Of a stretch of 5,882 nucleotides of DNA, positions 4,635 to 5,882 are shown in pieces. This stretch comes from a bacterium. GTDB lineage: Bacteria; Patescibacteriota; Saccharimonadia; Saccharimonadales; UBA4665. A program made the translations under genes and the position numbers. Every line of letters begins with the position of its first letter. The first letter of the stretch is position 1. The DNA lies in NCBI GenBank assembly GCA_029549845.1, contig JAKPIL010000104.1, positions 1-5,882 on the forward strand, given 5' to 3'. Below the pieces are notes generated by a model. It ran no database searches and was not told where the DNA came from. It saw only the letters and a list, made by a program, of their open reading frames with translations.

Positions 4635-5658
4635 TGCGCTGACTGATGCCGGCGCACTGGCAGCAAACTACCCCTTTGCGACCATTGAACCCAACACTGG
4701 CATCGTGCCCGTCCCCGACGAGCGGTTACAAAAACTGAGTGAACTCTACCACGGGGCACCCATCAAACCCGCCACCGTTACATTTGTCGATATCGCCGGT
4801 CTTGTCGCCGGCGCGAGCCAGGGCGAAGGGCTGGGCAATCAGTTCCTAAGCCACATCCGGAGCTGCAACGCCATTGTGCAGGTAGTGCGCGACTTTAGCG
4901 ACAGCAATGTCATCCACGTTGATGACGAACACAACCCACGCAAAGATATAGACGTCATCACAACCGAGCTCGTTCTAGCAGACCTACAGACCGTATCGAA
5001 CCGCCTAGCAAAGTTCGCAAAAGAGCTCAAAGCGAACCCCAAACTTAAACCCGTCGGCGACACATACCAGCATGTCCAGACCCTGCTCGACAGCGGCGCG
5101 CCAGTCTGGTCCGATACCACCATAGACAGGGAGCACATAGCCGACCTACACCTTCTCACGGCCAAGCCCATCATCTACCTTTTCAACGTCGATGAGGTGA
5201 AACTGACAGATGAGAATGAGCAATCCCGGATGAAATCGCTCGTTGCGCCCGCCCCTGCGCTGTTCGTGAATGCCAAGCTAGAGAGCGAGCTGCGCACGCT
5301 CGACGAAGCAGATGCCGCAGAGATGCTCGAGAGCTACGGCGTTGCAGAATCTGGACTCATAAAGCTCATCCATGCTGCCTACGAACTGCTAGGCCTACAA
5401 AGCTACCTCACCGCTGGCGATAAAGAAGTCCGTGCCTGGACCATTCCGCGCGGCGCGACCGCCCCGCAGGCTGCCGGCGTCATCCACGGCGACTTTGAGC
5501 GTGGTTTCATTGCCGCCGATATTGTCAGCTACCCCGACCTGCTTGCCGCCGGCTCCCTTGCCGCCGCCAGAGGCGTAGGTAAAGTCCGCACCGAAGGCAA
5601 AACATATGTGATGCAGCCAGACGATGTTGTTGAGTTCAAGTTCAACGTAAGCAAGTAA
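4579..5658 (+). CDS. ychF: Ribosome-binding ATPase/GTPase YchF (Obg family)
   Basis: A complete 359-aa YchF/OLA1-type P-loop NTPase, the usual length for the family. These proteins prefer ATP over GTP, bind ribosomes, and affect translation and stress responses. The G1 P-loop GLPNVGKST is at residues 8-16, the YPFATIEPNTG switch I block at about 31-41, DIAGLV (G3) at about 71-76, and NVDE replaces the GTP-specific NKxD, as in this family. The C-terminal part has the TGS domain (SYLTAGDKEVRAWTIPRGATAPQAAGVIHGDFERGFI ... DVVEFKFNVSK). ATG 4579 has AAAGG about 9 nt upstream. The first 56 bp overlap the recombinase gene in another frame, so the upstream region is now mobile-element DNA and transcription probably comes at least partly from the recombinase operon. 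The gene itself appears undamaged. Confidence 0.95.
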   Translation: MLSIGIVGLPNVGKSTLFNALTDAGALAANYPFATIEPNTGIVPVPDERLQKLSELYHGAPIKPATVTFVDIAGLVAGASQGEGLGNQFLSHIRSCNAIVQVVRDFSDSNVIHVDDEHNPRKDIDVITTELVLADLQTVSNRLAKFAKELKANPKLKPVGDTYQHVQTLLDSGAPVWSDTTIDREHIADLHLLTAKPIIYLFNVDEVKLTDENEQSRMKSLVAPAPALFVNAKLESELRTLDEADAAEMLESYGVAESGLIKLIHAAYELLGLQSYLTAGDKEVRAWTIPRGATAPQAAGVIHGDFERGFIAADIVSYPDLLAAGSLAAARGVGKVRTEGKTYVMQPDDVVEFKFNVSK

Positions 5659-5784
5659 AGTGGCTGGGGCGCGCTAGGCCCTCACCAACCAATTGCTCTA
5701 AAACGATCAACACTCAACGTTCAAGTTACCAACAAACTATCAATATACTAAGCCCCAGTTTACTGAACACTTCCGTTTTAGAAT

Positions 5785-5882
5785 ATGGGTATGTGTATGA
5801 AGAAATATCTAACGAAGAAACAAGTACTGGATTACAGAGCCAGAGTTTTACGCGACGCCAGTACACTAGGTGTCAGTACTGC
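5785..5882 (+). CDS. Start of an unidentified gene (partial, runs off the window)
   Basis: A frame opens at ATG 5785, with further in-frame ATGs at 5791 and 5797, and remains open to the window edge (32 full codons). From the third Met it reads MKKYLTKKQVLDYRARVLRDASTLGVST, a basic and probably helical N-terminus. I cannot assign a family. No strong ribosome binding site is seen; GGGT at 5788-5790 would suit the start at 5797, and TAGAAT at 5779-5784 could be a -10 for a nearly leaderless message. The minus strand here has early stops, so plus is the better coding strand. Confidence 0.35.
   Translation, partial: MGMCMKKYLTKKQVLDYRARVLRDASTLGVST

Noticed and set aside
5659..5784. Intrinsic terminator after ychF (GGGC ... 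GCCC near 5667-5681)
   Set aside because: The stem is only about 4 bp and no T-run follows; not enough to call a terminator.

Overview
The window looks like a stretch of bacterial chromosome carrying two unrelated mobile insertions between housekeeping genes. The left edge is the last 47 codons of peptide chain release factor 1 (prfA). The right part is a complete ychF gene (Obg-family ribosome-associated ATPase/GTPase). TGA ends two of the genes here, so the code is standard. The style of the prfA and ychF proteins would suit a Patescibacteria/CPR member such as Saccharibacteria, but that is a weak inference; no marker here settles the taxonomy.

Layout. 1-144: prfA 3' end. 145-209: short intergenic gap with a hairpin (160-184). 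210-392, minus strand: a small convergent open frame of unknown function, possibly cut at its 5' end by the next element. 404-1503: a complete insertion sequence of about 1.1 kb, with 21-bp terminal inverted repeats (20/21 matching) and one 325-aa Zn-ribbon transposase of the IS256/IS1249-like (MULE-type) group; no target duplication is visible. 1504-1651: non-coding leader with a long imperfect hairpin whose 3' strand contains the apparent ribosome binding site of the next gene. 1652-4634: a compact integrative element of lower GC than ychF (hand counts: 26/60 at 3481-3540 against 36/60 at 5041-5100). It holds two overlapping unknown genes (125 and 120 aa), a repeat array with a period of about 53 bp, a 44-aa acidic protein, a 61-aa excisionase-type helix-turn-helix protein, and a 572-aa large serine recombinase.

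The recombinase frame runs 56 bp into ychF in a different frame, so the element is apparently integrated at the very start of ychF. The host gene stays intact but now sits behind the integrase. The helix-turn-helix gene and the recombinase overlap by ATGA and probably form an excision/integration module. The two genes at 1652-2382 are also overlapped and probably co-translated. No recognisable cargo (defence, resistance, toxin, relaxase or replication protein) is present, so the unknown small genes and the repeat array are the most novel content. After ychF there are about 125 bp of non-coding DNA and then the beginning of an unidentified gene that runs off the right edge.
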